64,000 nucleotides of DNA from Bacteroidota bacterium. Its GTDB lineage: Bacteria; Bacteroidota; Bacteroidia; Chitinophagales; Chitinophagaceae. Shown here one piece after another: positions 45,801 to 53,886 of the stretch (the stretch's first letter is position 1; every line of letters begins with the position of its first letter). The DNA lies in the NCBI GenBank assembly GCA_018268105.1, contig JAFDXG010000004.1, positions 43,975 to 107,974 of the forward strand, written 5' to 3'. Below the pieces are notes generated by a model, which ran no database searches, was not told the DNA's origin, and worked only from the letters and a program-made list of their open reading frames with translations. The translations under genes and the position numbers were made by a program.

Positions 45801-46399
45801 GCAATACCATTAATAGTAAATTCTCCTTTATCATTTGCAAGTACACCCTTTCCTGTACCTGTTATTTCTATTGCGGCATTAGGAAGTGGATCGCCCGCAT
45901 CATCGGTTATCCTTCCCCGTATGGAACCCGAAAATAAGGTTTCATTACTTTTGGGTATATCAGAAGCTTCAATTGATTCATTATTGACTCTTTTTATAAT
46001 AACGTTCGAATTTACCTGTTCATACATCAATCCTTTATCTTCGAGAATATCATTCAGTACAACAGAAACTGCAGTTTGCACAGCTGAATAATTGATTTTA
46101 TCTATTCTGGTGATATCATCAGAATAGTAAGTAAAAGATATTTTTGCTGCTGCTTCAATTTTTTTTAGTGCATCTCTGAGCGTAGCATCTTTAAGCTCAA
46201 TAGAAATAAATATTTTATCCAGGTCGTAAGCCCGGGTATTACCTGCCATCGCTATATTCTTTGTCTGCAAAACGATTAGCAGCAGGAAGGAAATTTTCAA
46301 TAAGAGTGCCTTAATCTTATACACTGCCGGCAACTCTTTCCATAATTGTGACACTGAGTGTAACAACCGATACCTGAAAGTTTTTTGATATAAAATCAT
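42863..46399 (-). CDS. SusC/RagA TonB-dependent receptor with STN domain
   Basis: The 1178-residue outer-membrane transporter has an N-terminal hydrophobic signal (~30-52), then an STN (secretin/TonB short N-terminal) domain (~65-130, IELKDATLRDALKKIEAAAKISFTYY) that marks signalling receptors. A carboxypeptidase-regulatory-like domain follows (~155-240, GSIRGRITDDAGDPLPNAAIEITG), then a plug domain with ESVNILRGGAATALYGLRGANGVVVI, then the beta barrel ending FMFTLNLGF. The STN domain implies signal transfer to the FecR protein encoded just upstream, as in Fec-type systems. It partners with SusD. Substrate unknown. Confidence 0.95.
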   Translation of the reverse strand: MILYQKTFRYRLLHSVSQLWKELPAVYKIKALLLKISFLLLIVLQTKNIAMAGNTRAYDLDKIFISIELKDATLRDALKKIEAAAKISFTYYSDDITRIDKINYSAVQTAVSVVLNDILEDKGLMYEQVNSNVIIKRVNNESIEASDIPKSNETLFSGSIRGRITDDAGDPLPNAAIEITGTGKGVLANDKGEFTINGIAAGNYTLRVSAVGYREQTMKIVIKDNEESVVNFQLLATDKSLSEVVVTAMGIKRNVRTIGYASQQVSSDQIVQSKQSNLLNALQGKVAGVTISSAGGGPGQGASILIRGVNSLNPDKDNQPLFVIDGMPVDNSTFTTGTTGGRGVQMPNRISDINPADIESVNILRGGAATALYGLRGANGVVVITTKSGHAGNLQVNISSTYSVDEVNKIPDLQLKYTQGTKFVYDPISFWPAWGPTVEKARQIDPTHPTELWNNWKRAYDKGHQYKNDISFSGGNDKAVFASAFSYMRQDGTIPFTFYQNATAKLSGQLKFSEKFKMGTSLYYANTYGNFYDADRYNEELIYWAPRWDVKDYIKPDGTLKTYGNGNPVYYAATNKFKSAVDHVIGNINLSYSPVNWFTATYMLGMDQYTDARTATAPGPKGVPDEIIAEDNGLGFVHEYRINYRQLNSNLLLTFDHTWADKFQTTLRFGNDILDKKLDRVSSEGDELDVYNLFSLSNAKQVSIAQYKQQYRIAGLFGDFTLGYDKFLYLTLTGRNDWTSTLEKENRSFFYPSASLSYLFSQHIRSLPVWISYGKLRASLAGIGKDAAPYSTRVVYTPSFDKPVNDVIGWSRSGAAGIATLKPERTTTFEIGTDLSFFQDRLGINFTWYKSNSRDQILPVSVTPSTGFTTITLNAGEIQNKGVELTLHGTPVKTKNFNWNVTVNYSANRNKILSLAPGLTEIFIADHYGYSNSTVTMKYVPGQSVGDLYGTPWSRYGDDPNSLYSDKSLPLLINSNGFPKLTPYSTQRILGNSYPKWIGSIGNTFAYKSWNFYFLWDFRQGLQKYDQFSNFLAAFGESAITANREETMVFDGVLADGSKNTKAVWLGQGVGPDGVNYGSAGYYRAVYRGIAENFVEDASWVRLRTVTLSYRIPAQILKNSFFKNINLSVTGNNLLLFTKYKGFDPESSSTPAGSNANGFAGFSYPAIRSFMFTLNLGF

Positions 46400-46488
46400 A
46401 GTTCTGGTTGGTTTTAAAAATTAAAAATTTTTTTTAGTCTTCCGGCCTTTTACCGGATTACGTTTATGATAGATCCTATACTGAAATA

Positions 46489-47499
46489 CTATTCTATATT
46501 GTATACTCCATCTTCTTTCTCAAGCTTTGCATCTGCTAACCTGCAAAGTATTTCCAATACCTTTTCTACCCCCTGCGCCTTATCAAAAGAAGTAGAAATT
46601 TTCATACTCGCTATTGAATCTTTTTGAATATGGATATGAACGTTGTATATCCTCTCCATATCTCCTATTATATCTCCCATGCTATAATCATCGTAAATTA
46701 GTTTTCCCAATTGCCAAGCTGAAGTTTCTTCTTCATTTACTCTTTTTTCTTTAGCCAGGTGGTCTTTCTTTTCAATACTTATCTGCTGACCTACGCCAAG
46801 CATGGCCATTTGTTTATCGTCATATTTCACTTTTACCCTGCCCCGTTTTACCGATACCGTAATCTTCTCCATATCCGGATATGCTTTAATATTAAACGCT
46901 GTACCCATCACTTCTGTAATCACCTTTCCGGTATAAATAATAAAAGGAATTTTATCTGCATGCTTTACATCAAAAAATGCTTCTCCATTTAACATGACCT
47001 CCCTTTTTTTACCATCAAATGTTTCAGGAAACTCCAGTGTACTGGCAGCATTCAGCCAAACCTGTGTGCTATCCGGAAGCAGGAGATATTTGTATTCAGA
47101 TTTTTGGGTTTCTTTCTTTAAGAGAATATTTTCTGCATACCTGAGTTGCTCTTCACGCAAACTGCCACCACCCATATAGAACCATAATAAAGCGCCTGCA
47201 GCAATCACTACTGAAGCGGCTATGGTCCAGGTCAGTATTCTCTTTACAAATGTTGGCTTCCGGTAAGCTTTTACTTCTTCTATCGGATAGTTGAATTTAC
47301 CTTCAAATCGTTTTTTCAACCCGTCATAATTATCCATAAAGGCTAGAATATTTACAGCATCTAATTCTTTTTCGAGCAACATTTTGAGAGCAGGGTCAGA
47401 GTCAGAATCTCTTATAAGGTTGAATACCTCCTCAAATTCTTTTTTTGTACAGTTATTGTCAAGATATTTTCTGAAAAGATATAATAACCTATCCTGCAT
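46489..47499 (-). CDS. FecR-family anti-sigma factor
   Basis: The 336-residue inner-membrane regulator relays a signal from the STN domain of SusC to an ECF sigma factor. It has a cytoplasmic N-terminus (~1-85), one transmembrane helix (~88-108, TWTIAASVVIAAGALLWFYM), a FecR domain (~125-215, SEYKYLLLPDSTQVWLNAAS, LNGEAFFDVKH, VMGTAFNIKAYPD) and a DUF4974-type C-terminal domain (LGKLIYDDYSMGDIIGDMERIYNVHI). It is 89 bp upstream of susC. No ECF sigma gene sits beside it, which is unusual; the partner must lie elsewhere. Confidence 0.92.
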   Translation of the reverse strand: MQDRLLYLFRKYLDNNCTKKEFEEVFNLIRDSDSDPALKMLLEKELDAVNILAFMDNYDGLKKRFEGKFNYPIEEVKAYRKPTFVKRILTWTIAASVVIAAGALLWFYMGGGSLREEQLRYAENILLKKETQKSEYKYLLLPDSTQVWLNAASTLEFPETFDGKKREVMLNGEAFFDVKHADKIPFIIYTGKVITEVMGTAFNIKAYPDMEKITVSVKRGRVKVKYDDKQMAMLGVGQQISIEKKDHLAKEKRVNEEETSAWQLGKLIYDDYSMGDIIGDMERIYNVHIHIQKDSIASMKISTSFDKAQGVEKVLEILCRLADAKLEKEDGVYNIE

Positions 47500-47699
47500 T
47501 GATGCTGTTTTTTTTAACCTAAAAGGAACACCTGCGGTGTACTATATATAATGACGAAGTATCAGGATAATGTTCCTAATGAATAAAAAAATATTTGTTA
47601 ACAAGGTGGGGCAGCAAAAACCTAAATATCATTAAAGTGAGTAACGACTCGTTTTTAACCCAATTTTTGTTTTAGCAAAGTTTCTGCTTAGCAATGACG
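47500..47699. other. AT-rich leader region upstream of fecR
   Basis: This holds the fecR leader on the minus strand. A short hairpin GAGT-AACG-ACTC (47639-47650) with following T residues on the plus strand lies near its far end. No ECF sigma ORF is present. Confidence 0.4.
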
Positions 47700-47880
47700 A
47701 AAAATTGGCTAAACGGCCAATTGTCGTCAGTTCCGACGACTCTGATAAGTATCAGGCTCTGCCTGAGATTAACCAGGCAAACTTCGTTTCACAGGCACTT
47801 GACGCTCAGTCTGTGATGTTCGGCTTTGTCGCATCAGACCCTCGGACAGTTTTTGCCGTAAACTGCAAAAACCGGTTTTA
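47700..47880. ncRNA. hairpin-array element (candidate structured RNA or intergenic element)
   Basis: About 180 bp are packed with consecutive inverted pairs: AATTGGC/GCCAATT (47703-47722), GTCGTC/GACGAC (47723-47740), CTGATA/TATCAG (47742-47755), GCCTG/CAGGC (47761-47778), CACAG/CTGTG (47790-47815) and CAGTTT/AAACTG (47847-47865), ending in the palindrome AAAACCGGTTTT (47868-47879). The first three abut with no more than one spacer base. Base composition is more GC-rich than the flanks. The transcribed strand is unknown. One plus-strand frame is open throughout but lacks a start codon. I do not recognise a known family. Confidence 0.45.
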
Positions 47881-48007
47881 ATACCTGTTATTCAGAAATT
47901 TTATGATTTACTATTATCCGTCCAGTAATTTATTTCTTTAAATATACTTGCAAGATTTCAGAATTTTATTGCTATTGCAGGTAGTATTACGGCATCTAAA
48001 AGAAAAA

Positions 48008-48029
48008 GACCATCGCTTTTATGATGGCC
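48008..48029 (-). terminator. terminator of the act-cta respiratory operon
   Basis: On the minus strand GGCCATC pairs with GATGGTC (one G-U pair) across an 8-nt loop, followed by TTTTTCTTTT. It lies 27 bp after the stop of the last oxidase gene at 48057. Confidence 0.8.
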
Positions 48030-48056
48030 TTTTCTAAATATGTTTTTATAATCAAA

Positions 48057-48491
48057 TTAATTCAACCCGCCAGGTTTTTGAGCGTCGTGCGGTGGTGCTA
48101 CCTGTTCAGTTGAAGGTCTATCATATTTATTTCTCAGATTTTTATAAGACACTCCATCCCACAAAAAAGCAGTAACAAACCATATGAACAATAAAAGTGG
48201 GATCAGTATTGTCATTTTCAAATTCCTGATTTCATCACCCATGTGCATGAAAATAGAAACAATGTAAATGGCTTTAAATATTGAAAAAATAATCATCCCG
48301 CCTTTCACAAAAAGCAGTAAACCGCCTTCCATATGATATATATAATGCGATAATCCAAAAGCAAGCTCGGCAATTGTAAGGAAAAGTAGTATCCAGAAGG
48401 TTTTCCATATCCGCTTTGTATTGGAGGCAGGTTCGTGCGGAAAAGTTATTTCCGGAGATGTAGCTATAGCCTGATGATGTTCGTGTTCCAT
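48057..48491 (-). CDS. cytochrome c oxidase subunit IV family protein
   Basis: The 144-residue membrane protein belongs to the prokaryotic COX4 family. Three transmembrane helices are visible (~34-53 WILLFLTIAELAFGLSHYIY, ~62-85 LLLFVKGGMIIFSIFKAIYI, ~92-115 MTILIPLLLFIWFVTAFLW). The N-terminus is histidine/glutamate rich (MEHEHHQAI). ATG at 48491 is chosen; the longer frame overlaps the upstream coxC gene. It is the last gene of the operon, just before the terminator. Its role is structural or assembly-related. Confidence 0.85.
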   Translation of the reverse strand: MEHEHHQAIATSPEITFPHEPASNTKRIWKTFWILLFLTIAELAFGLSHYIYHMEGGLLLFVKGGMIIFSIFKAIYIVSIFMHMGDEIRNLKMTILIPLLLFIWFVTAFLWDGVSYKNLRNKYDRPSTEQVAPPHDAQKPGGLN

Positions 48492-48531
48492 ATTATTCAA
48501 ATGCGTTTTATAAAAAGGTTTTTGATTGTTG

Positions 48532-49275
48532 TTAGATGAGATAGAAACAAAGGAATACAAATACCCAAACAAGATCCACAAAGTGCCAGTACAACCCAAC
48601 TTTTTCAATCATTTCATAATGCCCCTGGCGGTCAAAGCGGCCATTCCTTGTCCAAAAATACATGAGGATATTCAGCATTACACCACTAAAAACGTGGAAT
48701 CCATGAAATCCGGTTATTCCAAAAAAGAAACCACCAAAGCCTACAGGACCGGGTACCGTTACCGGGTGCCCGTCGTGCATCAATCCCGGTACAACCGGAC
48801 CAAAGGGGTTTCTTGAAATGGTAGTACCTATTTCCTGCACTACTCCGTCAATCAATACCGGATGGTGCCCAGTAATAAGATGTGTCCACTCCCAGGCCTG
48901 GCAACCAAGAAACATAAATCCACCCAGAATAGTCCAAAGCAGCCATTTCTCTACTCCGGCCCTGTTTCTCCTATGCCCTTCATGCACTGCCAGCACCATG
49001 GTTACCGAACTCATAATCAATATAAAAGTCATCAGGCTGACAAAAGCCAGTGGCAGGTTTGCCTCACCCATAAAGGGGAAAGTATTATACACATGGTTAG
49101 GATCAGGCCAATAGGGCTGGCTAACCCTAAGTGTACCATAAGAAATCAGCAATGCACCGAATGTAAAGGTATCGCTCAACAGAAAAATCCACATCATGAG
49201 CTTACCATAACTAACATTATAAGGGCTTTTACCTCCTGTCCACCATTTATATCCGGCTGGTACCTGTGTTGACAT
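48532..49275 (-). CDS. ctaE: cytochrome c oxidase subunit III
   Basis: The 247-residue integral membrane subunit III of the haem-copper oxidase has the family segments KLMMWIFLLSDTFTFGALL, CQAWEWTHLITGHHP, GFHGFHVFSGV and the final YWHFVDLVWVFVFLCFYL helix. Seven helices are expected. It stabilises the core and supports proton uptake. A second, shorter subunit III-type gene lies immediately upstream (49310-49885), so the operon has two. The insertion between helices with HPVTVPGPVGFGG is a typical Bacteroidota feature. Confidence 0.93.
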   Translation of the reverse strand: MSTQVPAGYKWWTGGKSPYNVSYGKLMMWIFLLSDTFTFGALLISYGTLRVSQPYWPDPNHVYNTFPFMGEANLPLAFVSLMTFILIMSSVTMVLAVHEGHRRNRAGVEKWLLWTILGGFMFLGCQAWEWTHLITGHHPVLIDGVVQEIGTTISRNPFGPVVPGLMHDGHPVTVPGPVGFGGFFFGITGFHGFHVFSGVMLNILMYFWTRNGRFDRQGHYEMIEKVGLYWHFVDLVWVFVFLCFYLI

Positions 49276-49309
49276 GCAGTTTAGATTTTATTAAAATTAT
49301 TCAATGGTT

Positions 49310-49885
49310 TTAATGTAATAAGCTAAAAAATACAAATAAGTATACCCACAATATATCTACAAAATGCCAGTATGTTGTTACAATTTCTACCGGGATACTA
49401 TCATATACACGCTTCGTACTGCTAAAAGCCTTAAGAAAAATAATGATCAGGGCAATTACTCCGCCTAGTACATGCACAATATGCAATCCTGCAATAGCCA
49501 GTATAAACGAATAAGCCGGCTTGGAACCTATTCCGGTCATTATCATTCCCATGTCGCGAAACTGATAAAACCCAACGACCTGCATTATCATAAACATTAT
49601 TCCCAATACCCCTGTAACCGCAAAGAACAAACGATATCTCGGCATATCATGCTCCTTAAATGCCCTGTATGCAATCTGTATAGTAATACTGCTAATCAGA
49701 ATCACAACCGTTGAATACAGGAATATTCGCGGAAGATTGAAACTTTCCCAACCCGGCTGGCTGCGTTTAACTATATACGCACTGGTCAACCCTGCAAACA
49801 TCATTATTATACCTGCCAGGCCTAACCAAAGGTTAAACTTATAGGGATGAACTTTTTTATTCTGCACACTCATCACTTCACTCAT
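49310..49885 (-). CDS. second heme-copper oxidase subunit III-like protein
   Basis: The 191-residue protein has five helices with the subunit III landmarks KFNLWLGLAGIIMMFAGLTSAYIVKR, AGLHIVHVLGGVIALI and a final YWHFVDILWVYLFVFFSLLH. It is shorter than the neighbouring ctaE and lacks the extra-loop region, resembling the CyoC-like form. Pairs of subunit III genes recur in Bacteroidota oxidase operons. Whether both enter the same complex is not known from sequence. It follows the haem O synthase gene by 44 bp. Confidence 0.9.
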   Translation of the reverse strand: MSEVMSVQNKKVHPYKFNLWLGLAGIIMMFAGLTSAYIVKRSQPGWESFNLPRIFLYSTVVILISSITIQIAYRAFKEHDMPRYRLFFAVTGVLGIMFMIMQVVGFYQFRDMGMIMTGIGSKPAYSFILAIAGLHIVHVLGGVIALIIIFLKAFSSTKRVYDSIPVEIVTTYWHFVDILWVYLFVFFSLLH

Positions 49886-49929
49886 TATTCATTTCGATTT
49901 TAATTCAATACAATTTACTATCAGGTCTT

Positions 49930-50841
49930 TTACACTCCGGCAATCTTATCTGCCAGTAAGCTTAACAATACTACAGGCAGATATATATAAGAACTGAACA
50001 TTACCCGCCTTGCCGCCTGCACACTCATTTCTCTATACAACCGTATACTTTGCCAAAGTATAAACAGGTTTGCTATAAAAATAATCACCAGGCTCACGGT
50101 GCCGCTGATATGCAATAACCAGGGAATAACTCCTATGGGTAACATCAGCAGCGAATATATTACCGCCTGGATGGCAGAATATTTGGTAGGGCCTGCTGTT
50201 GATGGCATCAGTTTAAACCCTGCTTTTGAATAGTCGTTATGTGCTACCCAGGCAATAGCCCAGAAATGGGGGAATTGCCAGATAAACTGAATAGCAAATA
50301 ATGCCCACCCGCCGGCGCTTAGATGACCGGTACCTGCTACCCAGCCAATAAGGCAGGGAAGCGCACCAGGAACCGCTCCAACCAGAACCGATACCGAACT
50401 TATTTTTTTTAACGGTGTATAAACGAAAGCATATACAAACAAGCTCAATACCCCCAGCATAGCAGCAAGCCAATTGAACCAATATCCAACTATTGCAACC
50501 CCGATAATTGCTGCTAAAGCAGCAAAAACAGTGGCTTCATTAGTAGTCATCCTGCCATTGGCAACCGGTCGTTTGGCCGTTCGCTTCATCATGGCATCAG
50601 TATCCTTTTCCGCAATCTGGTTTATAGCATTTGCAGATCCTGTAATCAATAATCCGCCAACAAATAATAAAAGAACTGATATGAAATTGAAAGTAATACC
50701 CGGCGCCAGTAAATAACTGATCACACAGGAAAACACCACTGTAAAACTCAACGTAAACTTTATCAGCAGCATGTAGTCTTTTAGCTTGTCAACAATCGCA
50801 AACGATGCAGACTGTTGCAGCTTTTCATGCGTCTCCTCCAT
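49930..50841 (-). CDS. ctaB: protohaem IX farnesyltransferase (haem O synthase)
   Basis: CtaB adds a farnesyl group to haem b to make haem O, the precursor of haem A for the aa3 oxidase. The 303-residue protein has about nine helices and the UbiA-type motif NAINQIAEKDTDAMMKRTAKRP at ~75, with Asp residues that bind magnesium and the isoprenyl diphosphate. A second loop has YTPLKKISSVSVLVGAVPGALPCLIGW. ATG at 50841 (MEETHEKLQ) is preferred to a TTG three codons upstream. Haem A synthase (ctaA) is not in the window. Confidence 0.95.
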   Translation of the reverse strand: MEETHEKLQQSASFAIVDKLKDYMLLIKFTLSFTVVFSCVISYLLAPGITFNFISVLLLFVGGLLITGSANAINQIAEKDTDAMMKRTAKRPVANGRMTTNEATVFAALAAIIGVAIVGYWFNWLAAMLGVLSLFVYAFVYTPLKKISSVSVLVGAVPGALPCLIGWVAGTGHLSAGGWALFAIQFIWQFPHFWAIAWVAHNDYSKAGFKLMPSTAGPTKYSAIQAVIYSLLMLPIGVIPWLLHISGTVSLVIIFIANLFILWQSIRLYREMSVQAARRVMFSSYIYLPVVLLSLLADKIAGV

Positions 50842-50897
50842 TACTTTCAAAAAACTCTATTTAAAGGGAAATAATGCCTGTGGCAAAACTTCCCGTG

Positions 50898-52706
50898 TTA
50901 ATGCGATGATTCGTCTTTTCCAACAGGTTCCGTCTGCATAATAAACTCCCTGCCATCTTTGCCGTAATCATAAGGCCAACGATGTACTTCAGGAATCTCT
51001 CCAGGCCAGTTACCGTGACCCGGGCGAATAGGAGTAGTCCATTCCAGAGTAGTAGCACCCCATGGATTTGTTGTTGTTACTTTTCTTCCTTTAAAAATAG
51101 AATAGAAGAAGTTGAACACAAAAGATAATTGTACCAGGAAAGATAATATTGCTGCAAAACTGATCACCTTGTTCAACTCAGCGAATTGCTTGAATGATTC
51201 CCATCCCATATAATCAAAATAACGCCTGGGCATACCGGCAAATCCTTCATAATGCATAGGCCAGAAGATTACATAGGCGCAAATCAAAGTCACCCAAAAA
51301 TGTATATATCCCAGTGTATTATTCATATACCTGCCATACATTTTGGGAAACCAGTGATACACCCCGGCAAACATTCCCATGAAGGCCGCAACCCCCATCA
51401 CAAGATGGAAATGTGCAATATTGAAATAAGTATCATGCAGGTGCAGGTCAAGAGTGGAATTACCCAACCAGATACCCGTGAGACCGCCGGAAATAAACAT
51501 ACTTACAAATCCAATACAAAACAGCATTGCTGGTGTAAACCTGATATTCCCCCGCCAAAGTGTAGTAAGCCAGTTAAATACTTTAATCGCTGATGGTACC
51601 GCTATCAGCAGGGTGAGCAATACAAATACAGAACCCAGGAAAGGATTCATACCCGTTACAAACATATGGTGTGCCCATACTAAAAAGGATAGCAGGGCAA
51701 TTGCAAACAGAGATGCAATCATGGCGGTATACCCGAAAATAGGCTTGCGCACATTTACAGACATTACTTCCGAAACAATTCCCATTGTGGGTAAGATGAT
51801 GATATATACTTCCGGATGACCGAGGAACCAGAATAAATGCTGATATAAAATGGGGCTTCCGCCTTCATTCGGAAGTATCTTGGTACCGTTTAAAACGATA
51901 TCAGAAAGATAGAAGCTGGTGCCCAGGTGCCGGTCAAACAACAACAAAATAAATCCGGATAGTAACACAGGAAAAGAAAGAATCCCGAGCATAGCAGTAA
52001 ACAAAAGACCCCAAATGGTAAGCGGCAACCGGGTCATTGTCATTCCCTTGGTACGCATATTGAGGATGGTAGATACATAGTTCAAGCCACCTAACAATGA
52101 GGATACCACAAAAAGTGCAAGGCTTACCAACCAAAGATCCATTCCTACTTTTGATCCCTGAGAGGCATCACCAAGAGCACTCAACGGCGGATACACTGTC
52201 CACCCTCCGGCAGCAGGGCCTGTTTGCACAAATAAAGAAGACATTAAAATCACACTTGCTGCGAAGAAAAACCAATAAGAAAGCATATTGATAAAAGGAG
52301 AAGCCATATCCCTCGCTCCTACCTGGAAAGGAATTAGGAAGTTTGCAAAAGTACCGCTCAACCCCGCTGTAAGCACAAAAAACACTAGTATGGTACCATG
52401 CATAGTTACCAATGCATAATAAAACTCAGGGGTAATCTTACCGTCCTTTGCCCAATGACCAAATATATCTTCCAGCCAGGGCATTTGCAAGTCAGGATAT
52501 CCCAACTGGAGCCTGAATAATACAGACATTAATCCACCAATAATTGCCCATATCATACCGGTTATGAGAAACTGCTTGGCAATCATCTTGTGATCCTGAC
52601 TAAAAATATACTTCGTAATAAAGGTTTCATGATGGTGGTGCGCTTCATGATGTTCATGAACCTCATGTCCACTGATTCCGGGTTGTATTGCAATTTCGTT
52701 ACTCAT
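50898..52706 (-). CDS. ctaD: cytochrome c oxidase subunit I
   Basis: The catalytic subunit holds haem a, haem a3 and CuB, reduces oxygen to water and pumps protons. The 602 residues contain His103 (MHGT, haem a ligand), the GHPEVY motif at 296-301 with the His-Tyr pair and the type A1 glutamate (Glu299), His346-His347 (CuB ligands) and His432/His434 in TYFNIAHFHLVMG. About twelve helices. The N-terminus carries an unusual histidine cluster (HEVHEHHEAHHHHE, residues 14-27), which could bind copper during assembly. It sits in the middle of the act-cta operon. Confidence 0.97.
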   Translation of the reverse strand: MSNEIAIQPGISGHEVHEHHEAHHHHETFITKYIFSQDHKMIAKQFLITGMIWAIIGGLMSVLFRLQLGYPDLQMPWLEDIFGHWAKDGKITPEFYYALVTMHGTILVFFVLTAGLSGTFANFLIPFQVGARDMASPFINMLSYWFFFAASVILMSSLFVQTGPAAGGWTVYPPLSALGDASQGSKVGMDLWLVSLALFVVSSLLGGLNYVSTILNMRTKGMTMTRLPLTIWGLLFTAMLGILSFPVLLSGFILLLFDRHLGTSFYLSDIVLNGTKILPNEGGSPILYQHLFWFLGHPEVYIIILPTMGIVSEVMSVNVRKPIFGYTAMIASLFAIALLSFLVWAHHMFVTGMNPFLGSVFVLLTLLIAVPSAIKVFNWLTTLWRGNIRFTPAMLFCIGFVSMFISGGLTGIWLGNSTLDLHLHDTYFNIAHFHLVMGVAAFMGMFAGVYHWFPKMYGRYMNNTLGYIHFWVTLICAYVIFWPMHYEGFAGMPRRYFDYMGWESFKQFAELNKVISFAAILSFLVQLSFVFNFFYSIFKGRKVTTTNPWGATTLEWTTPIRPGHGNWPGEIPEVHRWPYDYGKDGREFIMQTEPVGKDESSH

Positions 52707-52759
52707 CTCAAACTATTTTTTTAACTGATTTCAGTTCCGACTAAAAATTATAACGTCTC

Positions 52760-53836
52760 TTATTGAACAGCAACAAGTTTATTTCCAGGCGCAGCTACTG
52801 TTTCAGCAGCGCCGGTCGCATTGGCAACAGGTGCAGCAGCAACTTCTCCACCTGGGTTCGCCGTCAGGTATTGAGGTTTTTGTGTTGAAATCCATTTATC
52901 ATACTCTGCCTGTGTTTCTACAACTATCACCCCGCGCATAGAATAATGCCCCGCCCCACACATCTGATCACAGGAAATTTCATACACAAAATTTTCATTA
53001 CTTGTTTTCTGCTTCATTTCCTCCGTAGTATACTTAGGTGTAAACCACATGGTGGTTGGAACTCCGGGTACAGCATCCATTTTTAAACGAAAATGCGGTA
53101 ACCCGACATCATGAATCACATCCTGAGAACGAATAATCAACTTTACAGGTTTATTAACCACAAGATGAAGTTCAGAAGGATGTAAATCATCCTGATTAGC
53201 CGCATCCTTCCAGTCCTGTCCAAGCGGATTATTCTTTGCCGGATCTATCAATTTGTAATTTTGTCTTCCCAATACACCATCCTTACCCGGATAACGATAT
53301 TCCCAGCCAAACTGATGTCCGGTAACTTCTACTTCCATTGCTTCTTTAGGTGCTTCACCTGTAATACGATACCAATAGTAGAGTCCAAAGGACACCAGCA
53401 CTGTTAAAGTAATGGCCGGAACAGCAGTCCAAAGTAATTCCAGCTTATTATTATGCGGATAATAAAATGCTTTTCTTTTTTCTGAAGACTGATACCGGAA
53501 GGCAAACCAGAAAAGAAGTATCTGGGTAATGATAAACACAAAACCCGTAATAGCAAGTGTAATCCACATCATGGTATCAATATGCTCTCCATGATCGGAT
53601 GCTGAAGGAACCCAAAGTAATGTTTTCTTGTATAACAGTTTATTGCACCACCAGGCAGCTCCAAGTCCCACCACTAAAAATACCAGCATCAAAAAAGCAT
53701 TGATCCTGTTATTTTGCTGAAATGCTTTCTTCTCGCCTTTGAGTACAGATACATATTCACTGGCTTTTGCAATTTGAAAAACCACAATAAATATGAGTAC
53801 TACAATAATGATTACAAAATATTCCGTCCAGGTCAT
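52760..53836 (-). CDS. ctaC: cytochrome c oxidase subunit II
   Basis: Subunit II accepts electrons at the binuclear CuA centre. The 358-residue protein has three hydrophobic segments (~4-22, ~48-66, ~92-115), one more than the usual pair. The periplasmic cupredoxin domain has LPHFRLKMDAVPG and the CuA motif SCDQMCGAGHYSM (Cys-x3-Cys-x3-His, near residues 290-300). An Ala/Val-rich tail follows. The additional N-terminal hydrophobic stretch may be a signal sequence or an extra anchor. No fused cytochrome c domain is present, consistent with electrons coming from the Act complex. Confidence 0.95.
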   Translation of the reverse strand: MTWTEYFVIIIVVLIFIVVFQIAKASEYVSVLKGEKKAFQQNNRINAFLMLVFLVVGLGAAWWCNKLLYKKTLLWVPSASDHGEHIDTMMWITLAITGFVFIITQILLFWFAFRYQSSEKRKAFYYPHNNKLELLWTAVPAITLTVLVSFGLYYWYRITGEAPKEAMEVEVTGHQFGWEYRYPGKDGVLGRQNYKLIDPAKNNPLGQDWKDAANQDDLHPSELHLVVNKPVKLIIRSQDVIHDVGLPHFRLKMDAVPGVPTTMWFTPKYTTEEMKQKTSNENFVYEISCDQMCGAGHYSMRGVIVVETQAEYDKWISTQKPQYLTANPGGEVAAAPVANATGAAETVAAPGNKLVAVQ

Positions 53837-53886
53837 CTTCTATTAAAATTATTACTTTATTAATTATATATTTCTGATATCACATA

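Noticed and set aside
47663..47882. Open plus-strand frame across the hairpin array, with protein-like composition
   Set aside because: It has no ATG, GTG or TTG start in a useful position, no recognisable family, and the inverted repeats force codon-like regularity; a structured element explains it better.
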